DNA of 11,185 nt from an uncultured Clostridium sp. (GTDB lineage Bacteria > Bacillota_A > Clostridia > TANB77 > CAG-508). The notes under the pieces were generated by a model that was given only the letters and a program-made list of their open reading frames with translations, searched no databases and had not been told where the DNA came from. Shown piece by piece: positions 1 to 4,778 of this stretch (positions are counted from its first letter, which is position 1; each line of letters begins with the position of its first letter). Both the position numbers and the translations under genes were made by a program. The stretch spans positions 1-11,185 of the forward strand of contig CAMXLV010000049.1 in NCBI GenBank assembly GCA_947244675.1, read 5' to 3'.

Positions 1-53
1 AAAATCCTGCGGTTGAATAAACCGTGCCGGTTCGATTCCGGCCATCTGCACCA
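1..53 (+). tRNA. 3' part of tRNA-Leu (probably UAA anticodon), partial; contains attL
   Basis: The window opens inside the anticodon loop. The sequence then gives the 3' side of the anticodon stem (TCCTG, 5-9), a long variable arm (CGGTT/AACCG, 10-24), a T arm (GCCGG-TTCGATT-CCGGC, 26-42), the acceptor strand CATCTGC (43-49), discriminator A50 and an encoded CCA (51-53). The long variable arm indicates a class II tRNA. With the extra bases at the right-hand copy (CTTAAAA, 8333-8339) the loop fits a UAA anticodon, hence tRNA-Leu. The 5' half is outside the window, so an intact gene is assumed, not seen. Confidence 0.85.
1..53 (+). repeat. attL core direct repeat (53 bp)
   Basis: Identical to 8336-8388 over all 53 bases; the match ends at CCA on the right and is cut by the window edge on the left. 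Insertion between the anticodon loop and the 3' end of a tRNA is the usual site for tyrosine integrases and leaves the tRNA intact. Confidence 0.92.
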
Positions 54-57
54 TTAG

Positions 58-92
58 AACCTCAAGTGTTTCGTAAGATTAAGCTTGAGGTT
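58..92 (+). terminator. Terminator-like hairpin just inside attL
   Basis: AACCTCAAG (58-66) pairs with CTTGAGGTT (84-92) and is followed by TTAATTTTT. It lies 4 bp after the tRNA CCA end and belongs to the element, so the element appears to bring a replacement terminator for the tRNA transcript. Confidence 0.6.
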
Positions 93-113
93 TTAATTTT
101 TAAAAATTTTGTA

Positions 114-137
114 GTTCTACAAAAAGTTCTACAAAAT
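114..137 (+). repeat. Tandem integrase arm-type sites, left end
   Basis: GTTCTACAAAA occurs twice head to tail (start 114 and start 126). The same motif occurs twice with 11-bp spacing near the right end (8160-8181) and was not noticed elsewhere in the element. Paired short repeats inside both ends are the usual arm-type sites for an integrase with an N-terminal arm-binding domain, which this one has. The role is inferred from position and symmetry. Confidence 0.65.
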
Positions 138-162
138 TCACAACATTTTATTTTTATGAAAT

Positions 163-193
163 CTTTATTTAGTGGCTTAAATAAGGATTTTTT
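163..193 (+). terminator. Hairpin plus T-tract near the 3' end of int
   Basis: CTTTATTTA (163-171) pairs with TAAATAAGG (178-186) through a GTGGCT loop and is followed by ATTTTTTT on the plus strand. It would stop transcription coming from the tRNA operon before it runs antisense into int. Three TTTCTAA repeats at 9-bp spacing (196, 205, 214) follow directly; their role is unknown. Confidence 0.5.
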
Positions 194-230
194 AATTTCT
201 AAATTTTCTAACATTTCTAACAATTTTTAT

Positions 231-1463
231 TTATAACTCCATTTCTTCATCTTCTTCGTCATCATCTTGACTAGGGTCAGTAAAGTTTAAACTATTACCA
301 ATTACTAAAGCAGAATTTTGTTTTGACTCTGTATCTACATGAGTATATATATTCGCTGTAGTATTATAACTAGAATGACCTAACCATATTTGAATATCTT
401 TCATACTTACTTTATTAGATAGTAATAAACTAGCACACGAATGTCTTAAATCATGAAATCTAATAGACTTTAGGTTATTATTTTTTAGTATTTGATTAAA
501 CTTATGTGAAACATAGTCAGGTTTTAGTATAGAGCCATCTGTATTTACACAAACATAACCATTTTCGTTTAAGTATGATTTTTTAAATATTTTCTTGTTG
601 TATTCTTGATTTGCTTTTTCTTCTAAAAGTATTTCTTCTATTTCTGGAATTAAAGGCAATGTCCTATAACTAGATTGATTTTTAGTTTTATCTTCTGCAA
701 CAACTTGCAATTTACCATCTACTTTTGTTTGTGAACTGGTATGTCTAATTATAATCGTTTTATTATCAAAATCAACTGCGTCCCATTTAATACCAAGTGC
801 TTCACTTCGCCTAAGTCCGTAATATAAGGCTAAAAGAACAGCTAACTTAATAGGTGTATCTTTTATTGCAACTAATAATTCATTTAATTGTGCTTTATTA
901 TAATAAGTTGCTATGTATTGTTCTTTTTTAGGCTTGTCTATTTTGTCTGCCGGATTGGTTAGTATCAATTCACATTTTACTGCATATTGCAGGGCTTTTC
1001 TAATATTGGCATGATAGCGAAGAATTGTATTACCTTTCAAACCTAAGTTATATAATTCTGTGTAAAAATCTTGAATATGATAAGGTTTTAAATCTTTTAA
1101 AGAAACATCTAATTTCTTAAAATAGTTATATACTTTACCTTTTACAATTCTTTCATAACCTGCATAGGTTGTTTTTACTACTCTAGGCTTTATAATATCT
1201 AACCAATTTATCATAAAATCGCAAAATTTTATATTAGCCTTATTATTTATATCTAATCCAGAAATAGTAGGTTTTTCATTTAGAGTTTTCTCATATTCAT
1301 GTCTTATTTCTTCAACTTTTCTTTCTGCAAGTTTCTTATTGTTCTTTACTTTTAATTTAGTGGAAATCCACTTTCGCTGTATATTATTAAATTCATCTTT
1401 ATAATATAAAACAGCATAATAAATATTTTTCTTTTGCTGTAATGTAGCTGTTACTGTTATCAT
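231..1463 (-). CDS. int: Tyrosine recombinase (integrase), 410 aa
   Basis: Catalyses integration and excision between the tRNA-Leu attB and the element attP. An N-terminal arm-DNA-binding domain (about residues 10-60, YYAVLYYKDE...KWISTKLKVK) precedes a SAM-like core-binding domain (about 75-170) and a catalytic domain. Active-site residues are visible: Arg218 (GLRRSEA), a candidate Lys at 259 or 261 before the SSYRTLPL strand, His337 and Arg340 (FHDLRHS), His363 (WLGHSS) and nucleophile Tyr373 (NIYTHV). The C terminus is an unusual acidic tail (QDDDEEDEEMEL). Length is normal for Tn916/phage-type integrases. The ATG follows an AAGGAGG site. It is the last gene of a leftward operon after the HTH and excisionase genes and ends about 180 bp from attL, the usual position. 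It appears intact. Confidence 0.96.
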   Translation of the reverse strand: MITVTATLQQKKNIYYAVLYYKDEFNNIQRKWISTKLKVKNNKKLAERKVEEIRHEYEKTLNEKPTISGLDINNKANIKFCDFMINWLDIIKPRVVKTTYAGYERIVKGKVYNYFKKLDVSLKDLKPYHIQDFYTELYNLGLKGNTILRYHANIRKALQYAVKCELILTNPADKIDKPKKEQYIATYYNKAQLNELLVAIKDTPIKLAVLLALYYGLRRSEALGIKWDAVDFDNKTIIIRHTSSQTKVDGKLQVVAEDKTKNQSSYRTLPLIPEIEEILLEEKANQEYNKKIFKKSYLNENGYVCVNTDGSILKPDYVSHKFNQILKNNNLKSIRFHDLRHSCASLLLSNKVSMKDIQIWLGHSSYNTTANIYTHVDTESKQNSALVIGNSLNFTDPSQDDDEEDEEMEL

Positions 1464-1501
1464 AAAATGACCTCCTTATTTTCGTATAAATGTATTTATT
1501 T

Positions 1502-1708
1502 TCAATTTTGATTTATTATGTATGAAATTATATTAGATTTTGGAATTTTATATTGTCTACCTATTTTCATAGCTTTAATTTTGTTTTCCTTAATAAGTCT
1601 ATATGCTAATGTTAAACTAATTCCACCTAACATATTTCTCATTTGTTCAATGTTTATAATATCTGGGTAATTCGTAAACATGATAGAATATTGTTCTTTT
1701 ACATCCAT
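1502..1708 (-). CDS. xis: Excisionase-like small HTH protein, 68 aa
   Basis: Short basic protein with a winged-helix excisionase (HTH_17-like) fold over about residues 18-64: the helix INIEQMRNMLGG, a second helix SLTLAYRLIKENKI, then the characteristic AMKIGRQYKIPKSNI wing. Such proteins bend DNA next to the att arms and bias the integrase towards excision. It is 38 bp upstream of int on the same strand and 21 bp after the 135-aa HTH gene, so the three form one operon. The start has an AGGAGG site (AAAAAGGAGGTAAAATTAAA-ATG). The excisionase role is inferred from family and position. Confidence 0.8.
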   Translation of the reverse strand: MDVKEQYSIMFTNYPDIINIEQMRNMLGGISLTLAYRLIKENKIKAMKIGRQYKIPKSNIISYIINQN

Positions 1709-1729
1709 TTTAATTTTACCTCCTTTTTG

Positions 1730-2137
1730 TTAATAGACTGCTTTTGGAACATCTATTGAAACAGTCAATTTTCTATCTATTTCAAATCTTTTCTTTTTAG
1801 CATTATACTTATAAGCACTGGCATTGAATTTTCTAAAACTACGATCTGAAATGTCAAAATAATAAGATAGTTCTTCAGCATCTTGTTTTAGTTGGGCTTT
1901 AAGAGCTTCATAACTATCTCTATTGGATTTTTGCTTTAATTTCATGTATTCAATGGTTTGTTCTTTATGTTTTTGTTTGTTTTGTTGTTTCCTTTGATTT
2001 TTTTCTTCATGATACTTAAAATCTTTCTTTATTACTTTTGATACATAGGCATTACTTACACCCAGTTTCAAAGCAATATCAACAGGTTTTAAATGTTCAT
2101 TGTAAAATAAATCAATAATTTTTTCTTTATTTGACAC
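1730..2137 (-). CDS. HTH DNA-binding protein of the int operon, 135 aa, function unknown
   Basis: Begins with a GTG codon behind a strong AAGGAGGTG site. Residues 4-36 form a resolvase/sigma-like helix-turn-helix (IIDLFYNEHLKPVDIALKLG then VSNAYVSKVIKK). A lysine- and glutamine-rich helical stretch follows (about 40-85), then a C-terminal part (DISDRSFRKFNASAYKYNAKKKRFEID) that I do not recognise. As the first gene of the operon before excisionase and integrase it is a good candidate for control of excision, or for an element-specific DNA-processing accessory factor. It could also serve replication of the excised circle, since no other initiator is visible; nothing in the sequence proves this. 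Confidence 0.75.
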   Translation of the reverse strand: MSNKEKIIDLFYNEHLKPVDIALKLGVSNAYVSKVIKKDFKYHEEKNQRKQQNKQKHKEQTIEYMKLKQKSNRDSYEALKAQLKQDAEELSYYFDISDRSFRKFNASAYKYNAKKKRFEIDRKLTVSIDVPKAVY

Positions 2138-2250
2138 TATAAAAGCACCTCCTTGTAATTGGTTAAATTTTTGCTAATAAATTTTAAGCATAGTAATCTA
2201 AATGAATATTTATGGCTAAATACTCATTTTTAAATTTATTTGTTAAAAGA

Positions 2251-2279
2251 ATTATATTATCATAATTAGTAATAATCAA
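2251..2279 (-). promoter_or_regulatory. Promoter of the HTH-xis-int operon
   Basis: Read on the minus strand: TTGATT (2274-2279), 17-bp spacer, TATAAT (2251-2256). The start would be near 2244, giving a leader of about 107 nt before the GTG at 2137. A 9-bp hairpin (GAATATTTA/TAAATACTC, 2201-2222) lies in this leader. Confidence 0.6.
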
Positions 2280-2435
2280 TTCCCTTTTTTTTCCCTTTTT
2301 TCTAAAAACTTAAAAATACTTAAAATAAATTATGAATAGATTGTAACAAGTTATGTTAAAAATTTCAATGAACAAATTTTGAAAGGATTTTGAAAAAATG
2401 AGTGTAAGAAAATTGTAAAAAGATTATAAATTTCA

Positions 2436-2464
2436 TTGTTTTTTATAGAATAATTAGATATAAT
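2436..2464 (+). promoter_or_regulatory. Promoter of small-peptide gene, module 1
   Basis: TTGTTT (2436-2441), 17-bp spacer, TATAAT (2459-2464). Both hexamers and the spacing are identical in module 2 (8721-8749), which supports a real promoter. Confidence 0.75.
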
Positions 2465-2471
2465 AACAACA

Positions 2472-2503
2472 TCCTTTTCAAAGGAAATCTTTGCGAAAGG
2501 AGG
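2472..2503 (+). promoter_or_regulatory. Leader able to fold over the ribosome-binding site, module 1
   Basis: The leader reads CCTTTTCAAAGG, then AAATCTTTGCG, then AAAGGAGG. TCCTTTT near the mRNA 5' end can pair with GAAAGGA, which includes the Shine-Dalgarno site. An alternative local hairpin CCTTT/AAAGG would release it. The segment is almost identical in module 2 although flanking bases differ. Fst mRNA uses a comparable 5' helix to limit translation; the function here is inferred. Confidence 0.5.
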
Positions 2504-2510
2504 AACACTC

Positions 2511-2639
2511 ATGAATAACGCAGATTTAGTATGGCATTTGGTAGAATTACTATTACAAAAAGAAAAAGACTTAAATCAAGTAGCTCTTGACCAAGCCAAA
2601 AACAACAAACCAAATGACCAAAAACAAGATGAGGTTTAG
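2511..2639 (+). CDS. Small peptide, candidate type I toxin, 42 aa (module 1)
   Basis: ATG at 2511 lies 7 nt after GGAGG (2499-2503). The peptide begins MNNADLVWHLVELLLQKEKD, an amphipathic or hydrophobic helix, and continues as a hydrophilic tail rich in Lys, Gln, Asn and Asp. A 29-aa homologue at 8796-8885 keeps the pattern M-x3-D-L-[VI]-W-x-L-V-x-L-L-L-x-K and a DQK near the end, so the frame is under selection. The gene has its own promoter, two following hairpins and a convergent antisense RNA whose 5' part repeats the start-codon region. This matches the par/fst type I toxin-antitoxin layout. The peptide is not an evident Fst, TxpA or BsrG relative: no proline-containing membrane span is seen. 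Toxicity is inferred from architecture; a regulatory peptide is the alternative. Confidence 0.75.
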   Translation: MNNADLVWHLVELLLQKEKDLNQVALDQAKNNKPNDQKQDEV

Positions 2640-2646
2640 CTAACCG

Positions 2647-2692
2647 AAAAAAGATAATGTAGCACTACCGTTTTAGCTACATTATCTTTTTT
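2647..2692 (+). terminator. Terminator 1 of module 1
   Basis: A 17-bp perfect stem (2647-2663 with 2676-2692) ends in TTTTTT and encloses loop ACTACCGTTTTA. The A-tract on the left makes it bidirectional. The loop shares CTACCG with the neighbouring hairpin at 2701-2736. Confidence 0.85.
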
Positions 2693-2700
2693 ATAAAAAT

Positions 2701-2736
2701 GAAAAAACTAAATGCTACCGCACATTTAGTTTTTTC
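2701..2736 (-). terminator. Bidirectional terminator-like hairpin of the antisense RNA, module 1
   Basis: A 14-bp perfect stem (2701-2714 with 2723-2736) has loop CTACCGCA on the plus strand. On the minus strand it ends in a T-run followed by CATTTTTAT. It sits 8 bp after terminator 1. Confidence 0.75.
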
Positions 2737-2746
2737 GAACACTCAT
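2737..2746 (+). repeat. Direct repeat of the peptide start region (module 1)
   Basis: GAACACTCAT here repeats 2503-2512 exactly, and similarity continues for six more bases (AAATAT against GAATAA). It lies between the antisense hairpin and the antisense promoter, the position of the DRa/DRb repeats in par. Confidence 0.8.
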
Positions 2747-2755
2747 AAATATTTT

Positions 2756-2802
2756 TTAACTTAAGTTAAATATAGTATACTACAATATTTAGTATATGTC
2801 AA
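2756..2802 (-). promoter_or_regulatory. Antisense promoter and conserved palindrome, module 1
   Basis: On the minus strand: TTGACA (2797-2802), 17-bp spacer, TATACT (2774-2779), a near-consensus promoter. The predicted start lies in the palindrome TTAACTTAAGTTAA (2756-2769), which could form a 5' stem-loop on the RNA or act as an operator. Both promoter and palindrome recur at 8999-9045. Confidence 0.85.
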
Positions 2803-2844
2803 ACGATTTTTTTAAATTCATTTTTAAGCAAAATTTATAAAATT

Positions 2845-3081
2845 TTAATCTTCTTCTACATCTTTAAATAATTTATCTGTAAAAAATTCATTTAATTCAA
2901 TTCCAAATCCTTCGCATATATGTAATAAAGTAACAAGTTTTGGACTTTGACTTTTTCCATTTATAAAACTACTTAATGTAGAGTATGATATTCCAGACTC
3001 TAAAGATAACCTATGTAAAGTTATATTTCTTTCATCTGCTAAATTTATAATTCTTCTTCTAACAGCTTCTGAAAGTTGCAT
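2845..3081 (-). CDS. XRE (Cro/CI) family transcriptional regulator, 78 aa
   Basis: Nearly the whole protein is one HTH_3 domain: helices VRRRIINLADERN, TLHRLSLESG, the recognition helix SYSTLSSFINGKSQSPKL and the closing LLHICEGFGIELNEFF. It should bind operators as a dimer. It is divergent from the 111-aa gene, and the 143-bp gap between them holds several ACGA-N4-TCG-type sites that overlap both promoters. An autoregulated repressor controlling the divergent gene is the natural reading. The target beyond these promoters is unknown. The start ATG has a weak GAGGGA-type site (AAAAGAGGGATTTT-ATG). Confidence 0.88.
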   Translation of the reverse strand: MQLSEAVRRRIINLADERNITLHRLSLESGISYSTLSSFINGKSQSPKLVTLLHICEGFGIELNEFFTDKLFKDVEED

Positions 3082-3110
3082 AAAATCCCTCTTTTCTTAA
3101 TTATAAAATG

Positions 3111-3207
3111 AGTATAACAAAACTAACGAAATAACGCTGACGAAAAATCGCTAAAATAGTATTGCAATATCTCTTTATTAGCGATATAATGTAAACGAAA
3201 TATCGTT
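3111..3207. promoter_or_regulatory. Divergent promoters with XRE operator-like sites
   Basis: Rightward promoter: TTGCAA (3162-3167), 17 bp, TATAAT (3185-3190). Leftward: extended -10 TGTTATACT on the minus strand (3111-3119). Related sites are AACGA-AATA-ACGCT (3125-3138), GACGA-AAAA-TCGCT (3139-3152), a half site AGCGA (3180-3184) and the perfect AACGA-AATA-TCGTT (3194-3207). They overlap the leftward -35 area and the rightward -10 and start. The pattern fits co-ordinated repression by the adjacent regulator. Confidence 0.6.
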
Positions 3208-3224
3208 AATAAGGAGGTGGCAAT

Positions 3225-3560
3225 ATGTTAAAAATAAAGGACATAGAAAAATATATAGATGATCCACTATTAGATAGTATATTTAGGGAGAGAGAAGAAG
3301 AACTATATATTGAATGTAAAAATGAAGATGACGATATAATTGAGATAAAACAAAACTACGATATAGACTGCGAAAAGCTAATAAATAAAATTAAGAATCT
3401 TCCACCACATTTTAAAAATACAAGAGAAGAAATTATTAAATCATTAGATAAATATGTAATGAGAGAAAACTTAATTATGGCTCATGATAATGAGAAATTT
3501 TATAAGGCTGGTTTCTGTGATGGAGTTAGAATCATACTAGAAAACCTAAAAAATAAATAA
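3225..3560 (+). CDS. Small acidic protein of unknown function, 111 aa (DUF6809-like tail)
   Basis: Starts behind TAAGGAGGTGGCAAT-ATG. The first half is acidic (for example KNEDDDIIEIK); the second half is helical and ends in FYKAGFCDGVRIILENL (residues 92-108). That F-x2-GF-x2-G-x-R-x2-LE pattern resembles the closing helix of DUF6809-type proteins common next to repressors in clostridial mobile elements. No catalytic motif is visible. Its only clear context is control by the divergent XRE repressor, which suggests an element-maintenance or switch function. The family assignment is tentative. Confidence 0.7.
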   Translation: MLKIKDIEKYIDDPLLDSIFREREEELYIECKNEDDDIIEIKQNYDIDCEKLINKIKNLPPHFKNTREEIIKSLDKYVMRENLIMAHDNEKFYKAGFCDGVRIILENLKNK

Positions 3561-3580
3561 CAGCAAACATATATTTACTG

Positions 3581-3829
3581 CTATTTATCTAATTTCTTAT
3601 TAAATACATCAGCTGAAACATTGAATACTTTAGCAAATGCAAACAATTCAAAGTCTTGAACTAATCTATTGTTATTTTCTATTTTTGAAATTTCCTTTGA
3701 TGTTAGTTCAATACCAAGTAATTGTAATTTTTCTGCTAAATCTTGTTGAGATAAATTGGCTTTTAATCTTAATTCCTTTAGTACAGAGCCAGATATATTT
3801 CTAAAATCATTGTATTTGTTAATTTTCAT
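3581..3829 (-). CDS. XRE family transcriptional regulator, 82 aa
   Basis: An HTH_3 domain covers residues 14-75: SGSVLKELRLKANLSQQDLAEKLQ, then the recognition region GIELTSKEISKIENNNR and LFAFAKVFNVSADVF. It faces the 111-aa gene convergently (20 bp apart) and is divergent from the 213-aa cargo gene. Its upstream region contains a perfect 12-bp inverted repeat, a likely operator. It is not closely similar to the other XRE protein here. The start has an AAGGTGAG site. Confidence 0.88.
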   Translation of the reverse strand: MKINKYNDFRNISGSVLKELRLKANLSQQDLAEKLQLLGIELTSKEISKIENNNRLVQDFELFAFAKVFNVSADVFNKKLDK

Positions 3830-3841
3830 ATTCTCACCTTA

Positions 3842-3905
3842 TTCGCTTTATTATAGATATTATTGTACTATTATTTTTTTATATACTTATCTCTAATAAA
3901 GCGAA
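3842..3905. promoter_or_regulatory. Widely spaced perfect inverted repeat upstream of the second XRE gene
   Basis: TTCGCTTTATTA (3842-3853) and TAATAAAGCGAA (3894-3905) are perfect 12-bp inverted repeats with centres about 52 bp apart, close to five DNA turns. They bracket the likely leftward promoter. Such spacing suits two dimers of the adjacent regulator interacting across a loop, or one operator at each end of the promoter. Confidence 0.5.
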
Positions 3906-3923
3906 ACAAAGTGAATCTACATC

Positions 3924-3952
3924 TTGCCTTTTATGTAAAATTATTGTATAAT
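3924..3952 (+). promoter_or_regulatory. Promoter of the 213-aa cargo gene
   Basis: TTGCCT (3924-3929), 17-bp spacer, TATAAT (3947-3952). The start near 3959 gives a leader of about 120 nt, unusually long and rich in hairpins. Confidence 0.65.
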
Positions 3953-3964
3953 TGGTTTATATAG

Positions 3965-4024
3965 GTAATATCTTTTTTATTACTTATTTCCTTAATTCAC
4001 TAATTGAGTAAGGAATACTTACTC
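3965..4024 (+). promoter_or_regulatory. Structured leader with mutually exclusive hairpins
   Basis: Three stems are visible: GTAATA/TATTAC (3965-3983), TTCCTTA/TAAGGAA (3988-4015) and GAGTAAG/CTTACTC (4006-4024). The last two share bases 4009-4012 and cannot form together, so the leader could switch. No run of T that would make an obvious terminator follows, and no known riboswitch was recognised. Regulation is an inference. Confidence 0.4.
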
Positions 4025-4077
4025 CTTAGTTTAATCATATATAACAAGTAAACATCTAATAAAAGGAGGAAAAGACT

Positions 4078-4719
4078 ATGAGTTTTTTTGAAAAGAAGTA
4101 CAAAGTTACAGGTTGGAGAGGTGCTAAATATTCATTGACTGCTAAACAACTCTATGAGCGGGTCTTAGAAGATAGTAAATCCGATTATAATTGGATTGCT
4201 TCAGCTACGGAGTTAGTTAGAGTATGTAACGAACCATATTTTCCTGAAATGTATTCACAGGGCATTAAACTTATCATTTTAAATTGTTTCGCAAATCTGG
4301 AACTCCAAAAGGAATATCCTTCCAGTGGAGAGCCAACAGACAAAGCAGCTGTATATTCTTGCTATCATACTTTGCTTAGCACAGATGAAACAGTAATCAA
4401 AGTTAAAGAAAAATATCTGACTGCAATTATAGAAGCGATTACAAGATATACCGAGAGTGAAGTCCGCTTTCCTATTCATCAAGGACCAGCATATCAAAAG
4501 ATATGTGAAGATTGGAAAAAGGCAAAATTTGAGGAGTATGTTTCAAAAGAAGAAATTGACTTTGATCAGTTAAGAGAAGACTTATATACTGATTTTGAAG
4601 AAACAATTAAAACGGCAGAAGAAGACGGAGTTTTTGAGGGGGATGATGAAGCATATCGTGAACATTTGCGGGAGTTCTTAGCTTCAATTGATTTAAAAAA
4701 TATTGATTTCTTTATGTAA
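4078..4719 (+). CDS. Unrecognised cargo protein, 213 aa
   Basis: Not assigned to a family. The ATG follows AAAAGGAGGAAAAGACT, a strong site. The protein is soluble and largely helical, with no signal peptide or membrane span. The C-terminal third is strongly acidic and helical (DQLREDLYTDFEETIKTAEEDG... to the end). Its codons are visibly richer in G and C than those of its neighbours, which suggests a separate acquisition as cargo. It is monocistronic, with its own promoter and a hairpin-rich leader, and is divergent from an XRE regulator that may control it. It converges on mob through a shared hairpin. Accessory or defence cargo is possible, but no motif supports a particular activity. Confidence 0.7.
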   Translation: MSFFEKKYKVTGWRGAKYSLTAKQLYERVLEDSKSDYNWIASATELVRVCNEPYFPEMYSQGIKLIILNCFANLELQKEYPSSGEPTDKAAVYSCYHTLLSTDETVIKVKEKYLTAIIEAITRYTESEVRFPIHQGPAYQKICEDWKKAKFEEYVSKEEIDFDQLREDLYTDFEETIKTAEEDGVFEGDDEAYREHLREFLASIDLKNIDFFM

Positions 4720-4742
4720 TTAACTTTTAAACAATTAAACTC

Positions 4743-4778
4743 ATAGGGAGTGTTTGGAATTTTCCAAATACTCCCTAT
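4743..4778. terminator. Bidirectional hairpin between cargo gene and mob
   Basis: ATAGGGAGTGTTTGGAA (4743-4759) pairs with TTCCAAATACTCCCTAT (4762-4778), 17 bp with one G-U. It covers the mob stop codon and serves both convergent genes. There is no long T-run, so termination strength is uncertain. Confidence 0.7.

Larger units (their letters stand above)
2697..2767 (-). ncRNA. Candidate antisense antitoxin RNA, about 70 nt (module 1)
   Basis: Would start near 2767 from the leftward promoter and end after the hairpin at 2701-2736. Its 5' part contains the complement of GAACACTCAT (2737-2746), a direct repeat of GAACACTCAT at 2503-2512, which runs from the ribosome-binding site into the ATG of the peptide gene. 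Its terminator loop contains CGGUAG, complementary to the CUACCG loop of the peptide mRNA terminator. The RNA can therefore contact the mRNA at both ends, as RNA II does with RNA I of pAD1 par, which is of similar length. The RNA ends are predicted, not measured. Confidence 0.7.

Noticed and set aside
24..236. Rightward 70-codon open frame across the tRNA end and attL
   Set aside because: It overlaps the tRNA, has no ribosome-binding site, and is low-complexity AT-rich translation.
2511..2639. Small peptide as a leader/attenuator peptide for a downstream gene
   Set aside because: Two strong terminators and an opposing promoter follow at once and no downstream gene is in the same direction until 3225, which has its own promoter.
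4279..4497. Leftward 72-codon open frame
   Set aside because: Lies wholly inside the 213-aa gene on the opposite strand; no ribosome-binding site.
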